DNA of 64,000 nt. Origin: Aspidiotus rigidus. Its lineage: Eukaryota > Arthropoda > Insecta > Hemiptera > Diaspididae. Positions 1 through 12,329 of the stretch are shown piece after piece. The stretch lies in NCBI GenBank assembly GCA_035079385.1, contig JAVHKY010000027.1:2170001-2234000 (forward strand). The letters run 5' to 3'. Under the pieces are notes generated by a model. The model was not told the DNA's origin. It worked only from the letters and a program-made list of their open reading frames with translations, and searched no databases. A program made the position numbers and the translations under genes. The first letter of the stretch is position 1. The number at the start of each line of letters is the position of its first letter.

Positions 1-25
1 TAAAAACTCCCCTTCATACGGCGAA

Positions 26-301
26 TTATTGCGACTGTCCTGCTTTTAAAACTTGCGTGAACTGTTCAGGGTATGCTTTAGGTACTTGTTTGGAAACTCC
101 AAAACAGTGTACAATAAGTTGCATAACCATCTCCGAAAACCCTGCAAGGTTCCGTAAGACAGCGGTCACTGCACAAAGCTTGTCGGGCGTGCGTGGGTAG
201 TCCTTGTAACAAATGACGAGGAATGATTTTGCAAGGTCACTTCTCAGGGTTCCATTTTCCGACAAATTTTTTTGTTCTTTGGAAAGGTTGTACAGAAGGG
301 T
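26..301 (-). CDS. Unrecognised open frame, possible gene fragment
   Basis: The frame is open from just after a TGA at 302-304 to a TAA at 26-28, about 91 codons without an ATG at its upstream end. Its composition looks coding: mixed charged and hydrophobic residues, and a helical-looking stretch including KLCAVTAVLRNLAGFSE and VMQLIVHCFGVSK. I do not recognise the family. The 180 bases upstream on the same strand carry further short open pieces in other frames, so this may be a decayed gene or an exon rather than a complete protein. The window edge lies 25 bases away. Chance is possible in a region this rich in short ORFs. Confidence 0.3.
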   Translation of the reverse strand, partial: TLLYNLSKEQKNLSENGTLRSDLAKSFLVICYKDYPRTPDKLCAVTAVLRNLAGFSEMVMQLIVHCFGVSKQVPKAYPEQFTQVLKAGQSQ

Positions 302-526
302 TCAATGGAAGGCACTATTGGAACAGAATCCTGAATTTTGGCTCCAGAAGAATTCCACTCTTGTCAGAAAATAGACAAATTTTTACTAATTTCAACATTT
401 AATTGAGAAAGTATAAGAAAAATTTTTTTAATTCTGCTTTGATAGCACTCCAGGTTGGACCTTTCTGGAAAACATTTCAATTATTCAGAAAGATCCGTTG
501 AAGATTCGAGCAGTAAAATGTGAATT

Positions 527-862
527 TTGGTAGCATGTTTTACGAGCATAATTTTACAAGTAGAGCACACCCTTAATACGTCACCTGCTGTATTGCGAGT
601 ACGCGATGGACTTGCGCCTAAAATAAGTAGCGTTTGTAACCTACAACGCACATACATTAATGCAGTTACCAATACCGATTCACCAAAGGCGGTTGAACCG
701 GTTATCGAGTCAAACCCATCTAATGAGTTGAAACGGATAGTCAATATCCTGAATGGAATAACGGTTAAACGAGGCAAGCTAGAAAAAAAGCTTACTGACA
801 TCATGAAACAAGTCGGTAACTTAGAAAAGATGGGTAATACAACGAGCCTCGCTGTAAAGTAA
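527..862 (+). CDS. Unrecognised 111-codon ORF with a helical C-terminus
   Basis: This ATG-to-TAA frame encodes 111 residues. The last 45 residues are charged and heptad-like (ELKRIVNIL, KLEKKLTDIMKQVGNLEKM), consistent with an amphipathic helix or short coiled coil. The first 30 are Val/Leu-rich with no clear signal peptide. A longer frame on the opposite strand (969-481) overlaps it completely and looks less protein-like. No neighbouring splice sites clearly extend it. It could be a fragment of a mobile-element protein or a host exon; the family is not recognised. Confidence 0.25.
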   Translation: MVACFTSIILQVEHTLNTSPAVLRVRDGLAPKISSVCNLQRTYINAVTNTDSPKAVEPVIESNPSNELKRIVNILNGITVKRGKLEKKLTDIMKQVGNLEKMGNTTSLAVK

Positions 863-969
863 GAAAAAAATGATTCCTCAACAATCAGTAAATTATTCTC
901 TGCTGGAACGCTAACGATATAACCAAAAGCGAAGCTGTCATGCTTTTGGATACGAGTAATCACACACAT

Positions 970-3395
970 AGATTAGCATGTAATCATATTTTTTAATTAG
1001 CCTCTCTCGAATCACATTAATTTCATTTTTTCAATGTTTAACGCGTCATAATAATACTCTTTGAAATATTTTGTGGAATACATCCTGTTTGTAGTACCAA
1101 AAAAAAAAAAGAAGATTATAGTTGATGATTACTTATATATTATTTCATTCTTCCGCCACCTTGCCCCACTTGGAAAAATCGCTACTTATGGGTCTGCTGT
1201 GGGTGTGAATAATACTCGAAAGAAGTCCATATTATGACGCAGATATATGGTTCGTTGGGTCCTTCTCGCTGGATCAATGTTTGAGTGCAGAGCTATAGAA
1301 ATGTTTACGTGCCACCTAGAGCAGGTTTAATCTTGAAATCCATTGTGGCAAGGTGAGCAAACATTTTTACAGCCCTCTACATTTCGACAGCCTATAAAAT
1401 GATGAAGGATACAAGCAAGAATCCTGAAATTGCGAAGCATGGAAAGTATAAACAAGGCACAAAACATTCAGACCAATATGGAAATGGACCGTTGCCGTCG
1501 CCTATAATTATATTCAATGATACATAGGAAACACAGCGACGTCATATTCGTGCGTATTTTGAATAGATGACGTTATTAAGTATCCGAAACGCTTCGATAC
1601 TCCTAGCTTCCCCCATTCCCAAAACCTTTTTCGAGTAAGCGAACTGCTCTATTGTTCGGTGATCTTGGACAGAGTCACTAATTCCGTAGACCACTTGACA
1701 TGCGATCAATTACGGTCAATCCGATTGTGTACACTCTCGCCATTAATTTGATCCTATTCTTCTCCTTCTGACACGAACTCATCTGCAGCCTATACCGTTG
1801 ATTCAGATGCAAGACAACATGTTTACATTGTAACCAGGAAACTAAATTCGTACACGTCCGATGGCGGTTCGCGTTAAGACGGTATCGTCTCGCTCGCAAA
1901 ATGAACGAATCACTTAACACAGACAATGTCGTGTCCAAAGCCTACCGTCTTTCTCGACCTACCCGTGTGTAGAATTTTACGCGCTAATCTTCCGTCAACG
2001 AACCGATTATCATTCAGCTAGTCTTCATGAGGAGCTGAGCTGAGTATACCGAATACGATTCGTAATTTCCGCTTGAAAACGAAACGACGAGCGACGTCGC
2101 GTCGCGTCGCTCCAACACCGTCCAAAGTTGACCTTCTCACCTCGCGTCCCTGCGCTTTAGAGCTAGAAATGTAACCGCGGACGAATATTAATTTATAAAC
2201 CCTCGCCCTCGGTAAAGAGTATAACGTACTCGTAGCTCTATGTGCATTCGGCAGTATACGTTTCTCTCTACACAAATCTCTGATTCAACTTCTGTCCTTA
2301 TTTCCACTTCTCTCTCTCCGCTAAAAATCTTGCAATGAAAAGTTTATAGTTTTTATATATTTTACGATTTATTTTGTATCGCGTGTAACATGTAGTATAA
2401 CTTATTGGCGAGCAGCTATTATTCTTGAGCACACTCCAGTAATGTACATACGAGTGGGCGTCGACTAAAAAGACGATAGAGAGAACTGACGCTCATTTTG
2501 TTTTCCGATTTGTCATCTAAAAGCAATTTCTCATTTCGTAACGAGACGATCGAAATTAAATTTTCTGACTCGTTGACGACGTTTCCTGCGCTCTCGTCCT
2601 TCTTTAAGCCCTTTTCTATCTGCGGTACGATCTGCCCATGTGTACTCGCGGTACATCTACTTGTTTTGCAAATCGTTTTCCTATCGCTCGTTAGAAAGTC
2701 GACCTTTGCTGCTTCACTTCTTAATTTCTTATATACAACCATCGTCTTCCGGAAACGTCTTTCAGTAATGCTTGAACCTTACCGCGCGCAGCATAACTCG
2801 TCGTTGAAATTTTCAAGAAGAAAAATACCGATACAGTTTGCGCGAAATAATGTAAGAAATAATAATAGAGACGAGGAGAAGTCGGAAAAATAATTCTTCC
2901 AGCTTCAAATATTGCATAGCGACGTTAAGAGCGCTTAGAACTTATTGCTCCAAGCAAATACAAGTAGGATTAATTTATAGAGGTGCAGAAATGAGCGAAG
3001 AAAAAAGAAATAACAACAACGATTTTCACGTTTTCATTTCGTTTCACTGCTTGAGAAAGATTCTAATTCGTAATTGAGGGGCAATATCGTCGCGGGACAA
3101 CGGTGTCGTCTACGCGAATGATGTTTTCGAAGTAGACGTTCACCTCCAAATTGTGCCAATCACTCGAGAAAATAGAGACACTCGACTTATCACATTTTCT
3201 TTTCTTTCTTGCGTAAGAGTCGAGATTTTCTTTTAAAAAATTACCATCATCACTAACTACGTACAATGCCATTTCACATAGACTCCTTACTGTGCTCATG
3301 AATTTTCTCAGTTCCTACACTAAAGAACAAACTGTCAACACAAAAAAATGTATCGCCGAGAACTTCGTATCCAACTACATGAAAAAAGGACAGCT
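970..3395. other. Stretch without a supportable gene
   Basis: Short ORFs occur on both strands. The pair at 2742-2419 (minus) and 2498-2893 (plus) overlap in opposite senses, so at most one could be real and neither has a recognisable domain. The part from about 1850 to 2280 is CpG-rich, which may mark a regulatory segment, but no motif decides it. I see no RNA gene or mobile element here. Confidence 0.5.
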
Positions 3396-3399
3396 TCCT

Positions 3400-3765
3400 T
3401 AACGATGTTATTGAGGAACGCAACGAACCTGTTCTATGGGCTGAAAAATAATACACGACAAAACCCGTGTTAGATTAGCCCCTTCAAGTAACTAGACATA
3501 CAATGCGTCATACACCAATTGGCTTAGCTCCTTCAGAAAAGAGATACGCAATGCTTCAAACCCTTCTATCATCATAAATTACGGCTCGCGAGTCGAAATT
3601 TTCCCAAGTTTCCCTTCCTATCATATAAAGCTCGAGAATCGAAATTTGTCCGAGTTTTGTTCCTGTAATATATTCTGGCTTGAAAGTCGAAATTTTTCCA
3701 AGTTCAACCTTTGAGCTATATATGATTGGGTAGGGGGACTTGGAAAAATATAGGATTCTATAACA
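3400..3765. repeat. Dispersed AT-rich minisatellite, copy 1
   Basis: This block holds roughly three inverted-orientation units of the form 'tcatat..agctcgagagtcgaaatttt' followed by 'ccaagtt', then one forward unit 'gagctatatatgattgg' plus 'gggacttggaaaaat'. The opposing units can fold back on each other. Upstream flanking text ('gaacctgttctatgggctg', 'gcaatgcttcaaac') recurs beside the larger array at 42.7-43.3 kb, so both derive from one larger repeat. There is no coding potential. Confidence 0.7.
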
Positions 3766-5321
3766 CAAATCTTGGGCAAAGTTTACGAAAAAAGTGAAAT
3801 TAGCGAACAATTATGACCACCTACACAGATTGATCAAATTATTTCATCATAGATAAGTAACTGTAATTGTCTCATGAAATATTGTCTTATTTTCTTGCGC
3901 TTTCATTTTCCATAACGTAAATCAACTACATTGTCTTCATTTTTAGTGCTCTGAGAAACGAAAGTGATTGGTTAATTTTTACTACGATCATAAGAGACAG
4001 GAAAAATTGATATCACGAAAACCTTCGAGAAAGGTCATCGGAGTACTCCGCGCCATTTGATATTGCGCCAACAAAACACGTCGACGCGTACACAAAAGAG
4101 GGAGGGGCAGTTGATAAAACGATAGAAATAGTGAGGTTCCATTTGATAGATTACCTTGGTCGTGATTTTCAAAAGCGAAAGCGTAATACCCATAAAGCTG
4201 TTCCGAAGACCTTTTTCTCATAACTGTACGTTGTAATTACGAAACGGATTCTCGTAACGGTCAACTGGACTTCACAAAGACATGTAAAAAGGCAGCCACT
4301 ACACGCCTCCAATTCTAAGCTCAATCAACGTGTATTTTATTTCCTCGAGGAGCGTGATGTGATACTGCGCAAAGAATGTTGAAATGTGCGCGTTTCCTTT
4401 ATCGATATAAACTCGGCCCTAATACCTGTCACGAAGACGGTGAAGATATCGTATGGAAAGGAAACGATCACAGTTAAGGTACTCTCGACTCAATGTTCCC
4501 ATCAGTCTTCTGACGACGACATCAACGCAAATTCCTTCAAAACGCGCTGAACTCCAATAATGTTGGATAACTACGTTAGTTAATATTCTTCTAACGTACT
4601 TCTCCACCCCCCACCCCCGCGCTCCAACTCTTTTTTCTATTTCTTTCTTTTTTTTTTTTTTTTTCGCTTTAACGTCGTGTATAGAGCGAAAACGGCGCGA
4701 CGGCTTTCGTGCAACGGAACCGTTTTACTTTACGACAATCCTGCTCGCGTCACGTTATGTACGGGATTTCCTTAACGTAAAAAGTTCGTATATATACGTT
4801 CGTTTCAGACGGACGAAATTCGATGGGTAAAATTTAAGCGCCGCAGAAACATTTTAATACTTACACAGAGTAAATATCGCGTCTTGTCACTCGATTGTAT
4901 CGCTGATACCGTTATAACTCTTCTATAAACTACCCTATAAATGGTATTAATCGCAAAAGAAGAAGGAATAGAGACGCGCGTATCGAAAATCGAGAAACGA
5001 CGAAGCGACGAGAATTGAATCCGCTGCTTTATTGACTACGTGTTCTTCGAGGCACGTTTTATATGCATATTTTCAGATCCCTGAATGGTGAAAATTAGTC
5101 GCGATCGCTCTTGTCCTTGCCGGTCACATACGAGTAGAATGGCATAGATTGCTTCAGTTCAGTTCGCGAAAAGAAAACACACAGACTACTTCGTTACCTA
5201 CTCGGAATTTCCTTCATCAATAACTGTGTTAATCGAGGCAAACAGAGAACCCGTTTTATGGGGGTTTCTTTCTTTGTACATACTTTTTCTAAATAAAGAT
5301 TAAACTTTGTTCCTCACCACC

Positions 5322-5470
5322 TCGGGAGTTTAAGCTCGAAAGTCCATATTTTTTAAAGTTCCTTCCAATCAGATACAGCTCAATATTCGAATTTTTTTCG
5401 AGTCCTTCTCCTAGCATGTGTTGCTTGAAAATCGAAATTTTTCCAAGTCCCCTCTTATCATATATGTAAA
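5322..5470 (-). repeat. Dispersed AT-rich minisatellite, copy 2
   Basis: Two to three degenerate units in reverse orientation read as 'agctcgaaagtc', 'tattcgaatttttttcgagtcc' (split here for length) and 'cgaaatttttccaagtcccc', ending in 'atcatatatgtaa'. They match the reverse complement of the 'gagctatatatgat...gggacttggaaaaat' unit seen at 42.7-43.3 kb. No gene overlaps. Confidence 0.65.
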
Positions 5471-5747
5471 TGGAATATACAGTACCTTCGAGTGAATATT
5501 TACATTCTTAGCAATCTATATTATCTGTACTATACCTCAGTACGTACGGTACGAAACGGAGCAGTAGAAATCTCTTGAAGCCTCTCTCTGGTCTTGTGAT
5601 TTATATCGGAAGTCCGATTTGCCCGGTCAAATTGAAGCGATTCGAACGTCAGCGACAGAAACGGTCGCAAATTCATAGTTATTTATCGTTGACGAATTCA
5701 TCCACAATGAAGATGATGGATTCCTCATGAGTACGAGTCATTTTTAT

Positions 5748-5806
5748 CAGAATAAGTTGGCATAACACACACGTAACTAACGTATGTGTAATACCAATTT
5801 ATTCTG
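5748..5806. other. 59-base hairpin, miRNA-precursor-sized
   Basis: The segment is an imperfect palindrome with about 27 paired positions, including one G-T wobble and three internal mismatches, closed by a loop of about five bases (AACTA). Arms run 5748-5774 and about 5780-5806. Size, stem quality and scattered mismatches suit a pre-miRNA, but they equally suit the remnant of a palindromic mobile element, and this window has several of those. I do not recognise a known miRNA seed. Either strand could be the transcribed one. Confidence 0.5.
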
Positions 5807-8800
5807 CTTAGTCGGTCTCTCCAAGAGGTCGGGGTAGATGAAGCGCTTGACCCGAGTAACCTGGTACCCACCATATGCTAGGTTCCAAAGAAGCATGGAA
5901 CTAGGTGTCTGCATTTGCGGCCACCGTCATGAAGAGGAAGATGGACCAGGAATGGAATAGGCCAATGCAGAACCACGCTATGGCCTACTCAACACCTGTG
6001 TACCATCAACATCCACATTTGCAGGAAGAAGAAGACTAAGATCATCTTTGAAGAGAGAAGATGAAGAAACTCCAACAGTGACCTACTATATTGTGACATT
6101 TAGTTTCATCGTATGCAAAGAAGACTACTGTTAGGATCAACTATGTGGATTACAGGCACAACGTGACTCAGCAATACCTACTTCAGCGTAATTGCGATAA
6201 TCTAGAGAGCATATTCCGTATTTTTTCTACAGTAGGCTAAAACTGTATTGAATACTTCACGATTTCAGCTAATAAATAAATCGAATAACAAACAACGTTT
6301 AAAATTTCGTTTCACAATATACTTCTTTCTACGAACTTTTTTATGGACGATACAAAATAATTCAATCAAAGCGTCACTTTTTCCTTCTAATCATCAAATA
6401 GTGATAAGCGAAAACGAAAACGTAGAGATAGAACAAAAACAGAATTTTGCGACAAGTATGAAAGAAGAGGAGAAAAATATTTTGGGTAGCAGAGAACGTG
6501 TATACAGTTTGTAATCAACAAGGGAATATCCAATCGCTGTATCTAAAAACCGTACAAAGAGAAACCGTATTCGTCTATACACCCGCATGACCGAGAGAGA
6601 AGGCAAACTATCAAAAAAGAGTAAGCTATCTGTATATTGAGTGTAGCTCACGATAAATAGCTGATGAACTTGCACACTCAATAAATAATCTTCTGTTTCC
6701 TGCTTTCTTTCAGCCTTCGCTATTTTCAAAGCGATAAACTATTTCGATTTCTTTGAAAGTATTTTTCATCTAACTTATCTAAAGAAATTTTTACGTGGTC
6801 CATTATTCTTCGTTCTGATTGGACTATAGCAACAGTCAATTCGAAAACATCTAGTCAGGTAGGTTTCGAGCTGAATTATTTATCAATTGATAAAATAGTC
6901 GTGTCGTTTCTTTTTGGCAAACAGTAAACTGTAGGTATCTGCCTAGTGTCTTTTTCGTCATTCGAGCTGTTTTTCCTCAAACAAACCGTCTCGTCTGTTC
7001 AAATTTTCCTCTCGAATAAGCGCACTAACGTAGTTTGTATTTACTTTTTCGATTAGACAGAATATAACACCGGAAACTAAACTATGATACGAGTTCGATT
7101 GCGCCACACAGAAGGCGGAACGACGACAAGACGCGGAAAAGAAAACGAATAAAATATGCTGATGAAATGAAAAATTACGCGAACCGTGCGAAAAGATAAC
7201 AGGGTGAAAACGAGCTACCTCGAAGAAATAAGCAGACGAAGAGAATGAAAAAGAAATATTCACTCGGCGAAAACGTGAAAAATGAACCAATTCCAAATCA
7301 ATTCAAAATGACGAAAAAAAAAAAAGGAAAGTAGGTTAGATAACGTCTGATAAGCGCGAGTTTGAAAGGGAAAACACGTGAAAAAAGCGAATAATTGGAA
7401 CCAGCTTCTTTCCATTTCTTTGAAGAAATAAAAATACTGAAAAAAAAAAAACAGTTCCACAAAATTTAAAAGTTTCCAAAAAAGTATTGATTGCATTGCA
7501 GTTGAAGATTGACAAGCATTATTCGCTTCGATGATCCCATTACAAATAAATTGAGACATTTCTTTCTCTCGCTTATACACACGTATACTTTATCATCTAA
7601 CCTAAGTGATAGTAAGAAAATATATAATTCATCCACTCAATAAACGACTTTCGGAACAAAACTTACAACTTTCGTTAGAATCGAGTGAATTATTCCAAAG
7701 AAATGGACTACTTTGAATTACAGCTACGCACATACACATATCACGGAATCAGGCCAATTGTAAAATTTGAAGAACTTTCCGACACTTTTTTGTCTGAAGA
7801 GCACACGTTTCTCCCTCCCTCAGGCATCTCTTAATTTTTTTCGAGTTTTCAAATGAGGTTACAGCTCCCGCCCATAACAAGTAAGTCGTGATTCCGTTCC
7901 CCTCATAATACTGACTGCCAGCCACCTTTAAAAATTCCATACACACATAATAATACTGTCTGGTATTCGGTGCCGATGCCGTTTCTTTCGTTTTCTTAAT
8001 TATAATACCACGTGTAAACCTCTCGTTTTATATACCTACGTATATTATAAGAAAATCTGAATTTGAGCCACCATTCCAGTTGTGATGGGGACTTTCAAAC
8101 GCAAAGATTTTTTCTCTCCGCTCAAATTGTCACCATAAGGTAGTCAATCACCCGTAGACATGATAACTCGTAAAGTACTTCCGAGCAAGAAAACAAATGA
8201 GAAAGTTATTTTAATTCTAGGATAGGCTCGCAGACTGCAGCCGAACATAAAAAGAAAAAAAATCTTACGATGTTATCAGTAGATGAAATAACCTTCAATA
8301 AGAGGGTATCACTTCCAACATTTTTCCTCACTACAACACGTTTGCCACGATAGAACACCATTTGTTATTTACACACGTTGATAATCTTGATGGAGGATCA
8401 AGTACTCTGATAAGCCATATTATTAAGTAGGTAGTTTTTTTTTCTCCTTCTTCTTTTAATGTTAGTCCTCGAATAACTAAGAGGGAGTTGAAGTGGTAAT
8501 ATCAAATATGCTATTAAGAGTGCACAATATTTAAACCATCGTGGTACAGCACCTTTCACACATTCTATATGCCATAAAAAGACAACAAGTGGTTGTAAGC
8601 TTATAGGGTAGAATAATTTACTTTACTCGAGTGTGCTGATAAGAGCTTAAGTAGTACTTGTGCATCATGGTCAAAGGAGGAAAAATGAACACTTTTCCTC
8701 GTATTCAGTTTCCTTTCATGTTACGAGAGGTATATTTATCCGACGTAAATCTCCAAATGTGCGATGTTCATAACTTGGTCGCCTAGCTGCTGACTATAAC

Positions 8801-11030
8801 AAACTTTTCCTTGATTTTGCTTCACCTATTACTAGTTTGGCTACGCTTTCCAGAACATAATAATTTCCTTAATTTTCACTAAAACTCCCGAAAATTTAGA
8901 TTCCAATTTGCATCAAAAACCTAGCTTTTTTAGATTTATGCTTGTCTCATCAACAGTGAATGTTATGACCACACGACCAGAAGCTGCGCAGAGATTTTAG
9001 TCTTTTTAACGAGTACAAATTGAGTCCATAAATAACTTTTGGACAAGTTTCTTTCCTCTTATGCGACAAGTCAGAAGTTGAAATTTTACAAATGTGTTTC
9101 ATGTTGAAATTTATCAAGTGCATTCGATAATGGTAACTCGATCGAAAACGTTTGAATAATAAATTGAAGAAGCGACGATCAGTCACAAGTCCAACGGCTT
9201 ACAATCATATAGACCGAGTTTTTCGTGATATAACAAAATATCGATTACAGTTTGATTACAGAAGCAAAAGTACCCAAAATACTTCCAATCGCAAATTTGC
9301 TCCCCATAAGAAAACACAGGAAGCAAACCGATCATATGGTATTAATTAAAATTGAGAAAGAATTGAAGAGTTGGAAGTTCAATTTTGGAAGCTGATTACC
9401 TCACACATTACAAAAATAAACTTTCTTTTCCCTCATTCCTTTTTAATTTTTGTTCAATTTCATACTGTTCTTTGCTTCCGTGTATTTTTTATGGGAGTAA
9501 AATTGCGATTGGAAATATCGAAGGTATTTATCGATATTTTGTTATCACGAAAAACTCGGTCCATTGGTACAGACAGTAAGAAAAATGAAATCCTTTAAAG
9601 TCTTGAGGTTACCAGACATTACTCGTCAAATAGGTTCTTTTGAAGTAGTCACTGTAAAAATAAAAAGTTTTTCCAACATAAATCAAACAGTTTCAGTCGA
9701 AAAGCTTTACTTATAATATACGAGTTTTGCTTTCATACTGCATTCCTAAATGAAGTATTTTCCATTGTATTTGCGTCGCGATGAACATTCGTATTCTAAA
9801 CCATTGAAAAATTCCTACTCTAAGTGAAAATTTTACTGCTCAACTCTTTTTTTGATACAATTCAAGCCAATCAAACATCATTCATAAACGGGGCACGTTT
9901 ACAAAAAATAAACGAATAAGTAAGTACAATAATGAATCTTCAAAATAATTACCCTGAGAGCTTGGTACAAAGATGGGGAAAAAAATACTCTCACACAATT
10001 ATTAATTAATCAACATCGTTCTTTCTTTCTCTTCAATCTTCTCCCTCTTCGTACACTCATTACGATCGTTTTAGCCAGAAACGATAAAGAAAGAAAATGA
10101 AGAGAAAATAGGGAGAAGAACTTGATAAGAATTTGTAGGGCGCTCTTTCATCATTTTAATAAAACCTAATTTAATAATTATTTCGTCAACACCAAAGTAG
10201 GCGTGACGTAGAAGGCGAGAAGAAAATTTGCTCGATGATTCCTTTTAAAAATTATTCACTCATTACTTCGGTAAAATGACTCAAAGTAGATTTTTCAAAG
10301 GGAGTTCCTACAAACTTGATTCAACGAGTAATATTACGTTTTATTAAATTACATACCTAGATCATCGAGAAACTAAGGCACATTTTACTCGTTTGTAAAA
10401 TCAGATACCTCTTCCAATTTTTCTCAACGAGTACTCACCTAGGTACCTTCAACATATTGAAGTACCTAGACATATTATAATAAAAACTAAACAATTGTGA
10501 ATTTTTGTTTTAATAATATTATTTTTTTATATTCATACTTAGATAAATAATTGATTATAGATAATTCGCTTCTGATGAAAAAGTGGTTCAGATTGTGCAG
10601 ATTTATTTTGATAAATCTTCTATCACTAAATGATGTATTACAGATTAAAAATAATTTGTAATAGATAGCGATCACTAATCATTGGCCTTACTTTTTTTAT
10701 TTCGTTCTCATCACAAACCCCCGAACGATTCATCGACTTTGAATTGTGTTTGAATGTTGGAACCAGAATTCATTGAACTTTCATAGGATTATATAAACTT
10801 AAATGGGATAAAACAAAAAAATTATATATAAAGTCACGATTAAAATTCACAAATCCACAAACGTTTCCGACTCAACAGTCATTCTCGAACTAACAATAAA
10901 TCTACCACTTGGAACGCAATCACCATTGCAGGAAGAGTGGATACTGATATACTCTGCCTCACAGAACCCCACGACTACCCCGGCATCGTCAACTTTATAT
11001 ACCCAAGCTGAGATGAAAATTTAGACGAAG
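5807..11030. other. Gene-poor stretch
   Basis: The piece 5815-6040 is clearly less AT-rich than its surroundings and includes a small stem (aggttccaaagaagcatgga, then actagg). It may be an old insertion or an unrecognised noncoding RNA, but it has no long frame. From 6240 to 11030 I see only AT-rich sequence, homopurine runs and short chance ORFs on both strands. Confidence 0.45.
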
Positions 11031-11039
11031 GAAGAGTTG

Positions 11040-12130
11040 AATTACGTTGATATGTAAATCAAGTGTCTACATGAAAAAATTGGTCAGCGTTGCAATGGTT
11101 ACCGTAAATTGCATCAGCGACTATGAATTGGGGAATATTTTCGTTTACTGTAGTGAAGTTTTTATCGAAAGTGGCCTTCTTTAGGTCAAGGTTCTCTAAC
11201 GCAATGCGTTTTCTGAAATTCTCTTTGTTGTACTAGTAAGACGGATACATGTTTTTTTTTTTGTTGAAATCATGTCCAAACGCTAAGATGTGGACAGCAA
11301 ATGAAGAAGAGGAGAGGGAGGGATCCTTTGGTAAAGATCCAGAAGTGTCAAATCGGTTGTGCTCAGAGGCTCTTCCTTTCAGCTTCCGAGCAGTTTGTCC
11401 AATATATAGATAGTGGGGCAATCATTGCTCTGGAGTCTACAAACATCGCTCTTGTTCTCCGTTGTGACAGGATCTTTGAGCTTCGATGCACCTGGAATAG
11501 AATGTGGGGCGAAAATTAAAGGGTTCCAGTAAACGAGAGATTTTAGTGGTGAGGGTGCCGGGGTAGGAAAGCCTTATCTATTTTTCTTTATTCTCCATTT
11601 TTTTTTTTTTTTTTCGTGTCTCATGTGGTGAATGGTTAGCGTCTAAAACGTGAGAGATGACTGTTTAGAGGACTAATTTATAGACGGTTTTGTTGGCCTT
11701 CGCTATGCAGATTATGATGTCCAGTTCTTTCTTAAAACCTGAAGGCAAGAAGGCTATAGACACTAGTCAATGAATCATTGTATAAAAGGCTTCATACTTG
11801 TGAGGGAGGGGATGGAAGTAGGTAACGTCTGTAACTGAAACAGTGCAAGTCGGTTCTCTAAAGATGCCGCGCTCGTGTAGCCCATTTTTAAGGTGATGGA
11901 AAGGTCCAAAAAATTTTTACTGTCTCCGCCGACTACGAGCGTAAATTGAATGGATGAGTAAAGAAACTCTTGGAGTTAATCAGTTGTACCAATTCAGGCA
12001 CATACGATATCGTCTACACACTCGTACTTGTACCAGTTTTTTCCAAAGTGTTCGTGAAAATTTCAACGATGAGAAAGGCTAAGGGGCTTTCCGTACGAAG
12101 ACTGTCAGGAAATTTGTAGATGAAATCCTG
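11040..12130 (-). pseudogene. Decayed Penelope-like retroelement (RT C-terminal half plus GIY-YIG)
   Basis: Read on the minus strand, the pieces appear in element order across several frames. About 12100-12060 gives SPLAFLIVEIF, the usual 'SPL..IAEIF' RT block. About 12040-11990 gives NWYKYECVDDIVCA, the catalytic YVDD block with YV replaced by CV. About 11910 gives KNFLDLSITLK. About 11810-11690 gives SLTSMKPF then FKKELDIIICIAKANKTVYK, the thumb region. About 11460-11290 gives SNDCPTIYIGQTARKLKGRA, then SEHNR and FAVHILAFGHDF, the GIY-YIG endonuclease. Stops and frameshifts break it throughout, so it is inactive. Penelope-like elements carry this RT plus GIY-YIG pairing. Confidence 0.85.
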
Positions 12131-12177
12131 CCAAAAATTCTCTTACGATGAAATCTTAGAAGATCGCAGGGGTTGAT

Positions 12178-12319
12178 ATATGTGACACCGTCTACAGAAA
12201 CCCGCTTTAGCGTTGAACATCGACCAGGAGAAAAGGATCTTTTACAGAGGAAGGAAGATTCCTTTTCTCCTGATTGTAATTTAACACTAAGGCGAGTTTC
12301 TGTAGACGAGGTCACATAT
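12178..12319. repeat. Imperfect palindrome, ~65 bp arms
   Basis: The left arm (12178-12240) and the reverse complement of the right arm (12256-12319) share ATATGTGAC, CGTCTACAGAAAC, CGC.TTAG.GTT and CAGGAGAAAAGGA. It begins and ends with TGTGAC-type termini, like the foldback at 20101-20241. It sits immediately upstream of the Penelope-like remnant on that element's strand. It is probably a foldback element or the scar of one; I see no clear target duplication. Confidence 0.75.
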
Positions 12320-12329
12320 GCACAAATAA

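Noticed and set aside
2419..2893. Overlapping 107- and 131-codon frames on opposite strands
   Set aside because: They overlap almost completely in opposite senses, have no domain, signal peptide or splice context, and are typical chance frames.
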